Shown in pieces: positions 7,797-8,032 of a DNA stretch of 8,032 bases (the stretch's first letter is position 1; each line of letters begins with the position of its first letter). The stretch is from Paracoccaceae bacterium (GTDB lineage: Bacteria > Pseudomonadota > Alphaproteobacteria > Rhodobacterales > Rhodobacteraceae), in contig SLKW01000276.1 of the NCBI GenBank assembly GCA_007134405.1, forward strand, positions 1 through 8,032. The letters run 5' to 3'. Position numbers and translations under genes: made by a program. The notes under the pieces were generated by a model. It saw nothing but the letters and a program-made list of their open reading frames with translations, was not told the origin of the DNA and ran no database searches.

Positions 7797-7811
7797 GGCG
7801 GCTTTGCCGCC
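7797..7811 (+). terminator. Candidate hairpin terminator after the MAPEG gene
   Basis: GGCGGC (7797-7802) and GCCGCC (7806-7811) form a six-base-pair GC stem with a TTT loop, 58 bases after the MAPEG stop codon. Only CTT follows, not a proper T-run, so intrinsic termination is uncertain. It may instead be a 3'-end stabilising stem. Confidence 0.35.
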
Positions 7812-7843
7812 CTTGGGCTAGGCGCCGCCCCCACCCCCAAGGG
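7810..7843 (+). repeat. Inverted repeat overlapping the terminator-like hairpin
   Basis: CCCTTGGG (7810-7817) and CCCAAGGG (7836-7843) are perfect eight-base complements around an 18-base GC-rich loop. The left arm shares its first two bases with the 3' arm of the hairpin at 7797-7811, so the two stems compete slightly. Confidence 0.5.
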
Positions 7844-7930
7844 TCGGGACCGCGCGACGGCCCCGGCGCCAAACCGGCCTTATCGGGCCCCTGAACCTGG
7901 CCTTGTCGCCAAAACGGGGCGCCGGACGGC

Positions 7931-7968
7931 CCGAAGCGTTGCGTTTCGCCGCTCACCGAACGTTGCGT
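7931..7968. repeat. Direct repeat with CGTTGCGT core
   Basis: CCGAAGCGTTGCGT (7931-7944) and CCGAACGTTGCGT (7956-7968) differ by one base insertion. The identical CGTTGCGT cores (7937-7944 and 7961-7968) are 24 bases apart. Paired short repeats at this spacing in an intergenic region could be protein-binding sites, but no known operator was recognised. Confidence 0.45.
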
Positions 7969-7984
7969 CGGATCCTCCATCCGC

Positions 7985-8008
7985 GCCGAAATCGGCCCGT
8001 TTTCGGGC
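7985..8008. repeat. Two small overlapping hairpins near the window end
   Basis: GCCGAAATCGGC (7985-7996) can form a short stem, and GCCCG-TTTT-CGGGC (7995-8008) forms a five-base-pair stem with a T4 loop. They overlap by two bases. Neither is followed by a T-run on either strand, so no terminator is called. Confidence 0.35.
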
Positions 8009-8011
8009 AAA

Positions 8012-8032
8012 CTGCCATACGCCTGCCATACG
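8012..8032. repeat. Tandem CTGCCATACG repeat at the window edge
   Basis: CTGCCATACG occurs at 8012-8021 and again at 8023-8032, a period of 11 bases with one C between copies. The second copy ends at the last base of the window, so the array may continue outside. Confidence 0.6.

Larger units (their letters stand above)
7739..8032. other. Intergenic region without a supportable gene
   Basis: I see no credible coding sequence on either strand in these 294 bases. The open frames here are arginine/proline-rich, overlap the MAPEG gene, or lack a start and ribosome site. The region is C-rich at its left end and contains several inverted and direct repeats, listed separately where distinct. One further weak direct repeat is GGCGCCAAACCGG (7865-7877) against GTCGCCAAAACGG (7905-7917), 11 of 13 matching, 40 bases apart. 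CCGGCGCC (7863-7870) could pair with GGCGCCGG (7918-7925) in a longer stem. The next gene, possibly the E3 gene lpd as is common in this group, would lie beyond the window. Confidence 0.6.

Noticed and set aside
7079..7840. A 253-residue minus-strand open frame over the last two genes.
   Set aside because: It lies opposite two genes whose plus-strand products have family motifs and membrane helices; the antisense product has none.
7648..8010. A 120-residue minus-strand open frame covering the end of the MAPEG gene and the intergenic region.
   Set aside because: Low-complexity Gly/Pro/Arg/Gln composition, no ribosome site, and it is partly antisense to a supported gene.
7739..8032. A small RNA gene or CRISPR array in the terminal intergenic region.
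   Set aside because: The repeats are too few and too short for CRISPR, and the stems lack a promoter and a U-tract that would define an independent RNA.

Overview
The window is GC-rich chromosomal DNA. Its gene order and protein character fit an alphaproteobacterium, most likely in the Rhodobacterales (Rhodobacter/Roseobacter-type). Reasons are the co-directional sucC-sucD-sucA-sucB cluster, an E2 (SucB) with two tandem lipoyl domains, and an alphaproteobacterial-style insertion in SucC. The assignment is an inference from gene content and could not be tested by a search.

All six supported genes lie on the plus strand. A short AT-rich leader (1-76) precedes sucC (77-1270, GTG start) and sucD (1276-2163), the two subunits of succinyl-CoA synthetase. 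After a 61-base gap carrying two small hairpins come sucA (2225-5188) and sucB (5192-6784), the E1 and E2 components of the 2-oxoglutarate dehydrogenase complex. Two accessory genes follow with almost no gap: a 181-residue protein resembling the uracil-DNA glycosylase fold but lacking a recognisable first catalytic motif (6789-7334), and a 135-residue four-helix MAPEG-type membrane protein (7331-7738) overlapping it by ATGA. The last 294 bases hold no supportable gene, only hairpins and short direct repeats.

Together SucA and SucB (with an E3 dihydrolipoamide dehydrogenase not in the window) convert 2-oxoglutarate to succinyl-CoA, and SucCD converts succinyl-CoA to succinate while making a nucleoside triphosphate. 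These are consecutive TCA-cycle steps. The tight spacing from sucC to the MAPEG gene suggests one transcription unit, with hairpins at sucD/sucA and at the sucB stop codon as possible points of differential expression.

Most of the window is ordinary central metabolism. I found no defence system, mobile element, CRISPR array or RNA gene. The items most worth a second look are the degenerate glycosylase-like protein in a TCA operon, the near-identical DNA of the two lipoyl domains, and the small RNA structures at gene boundaries.
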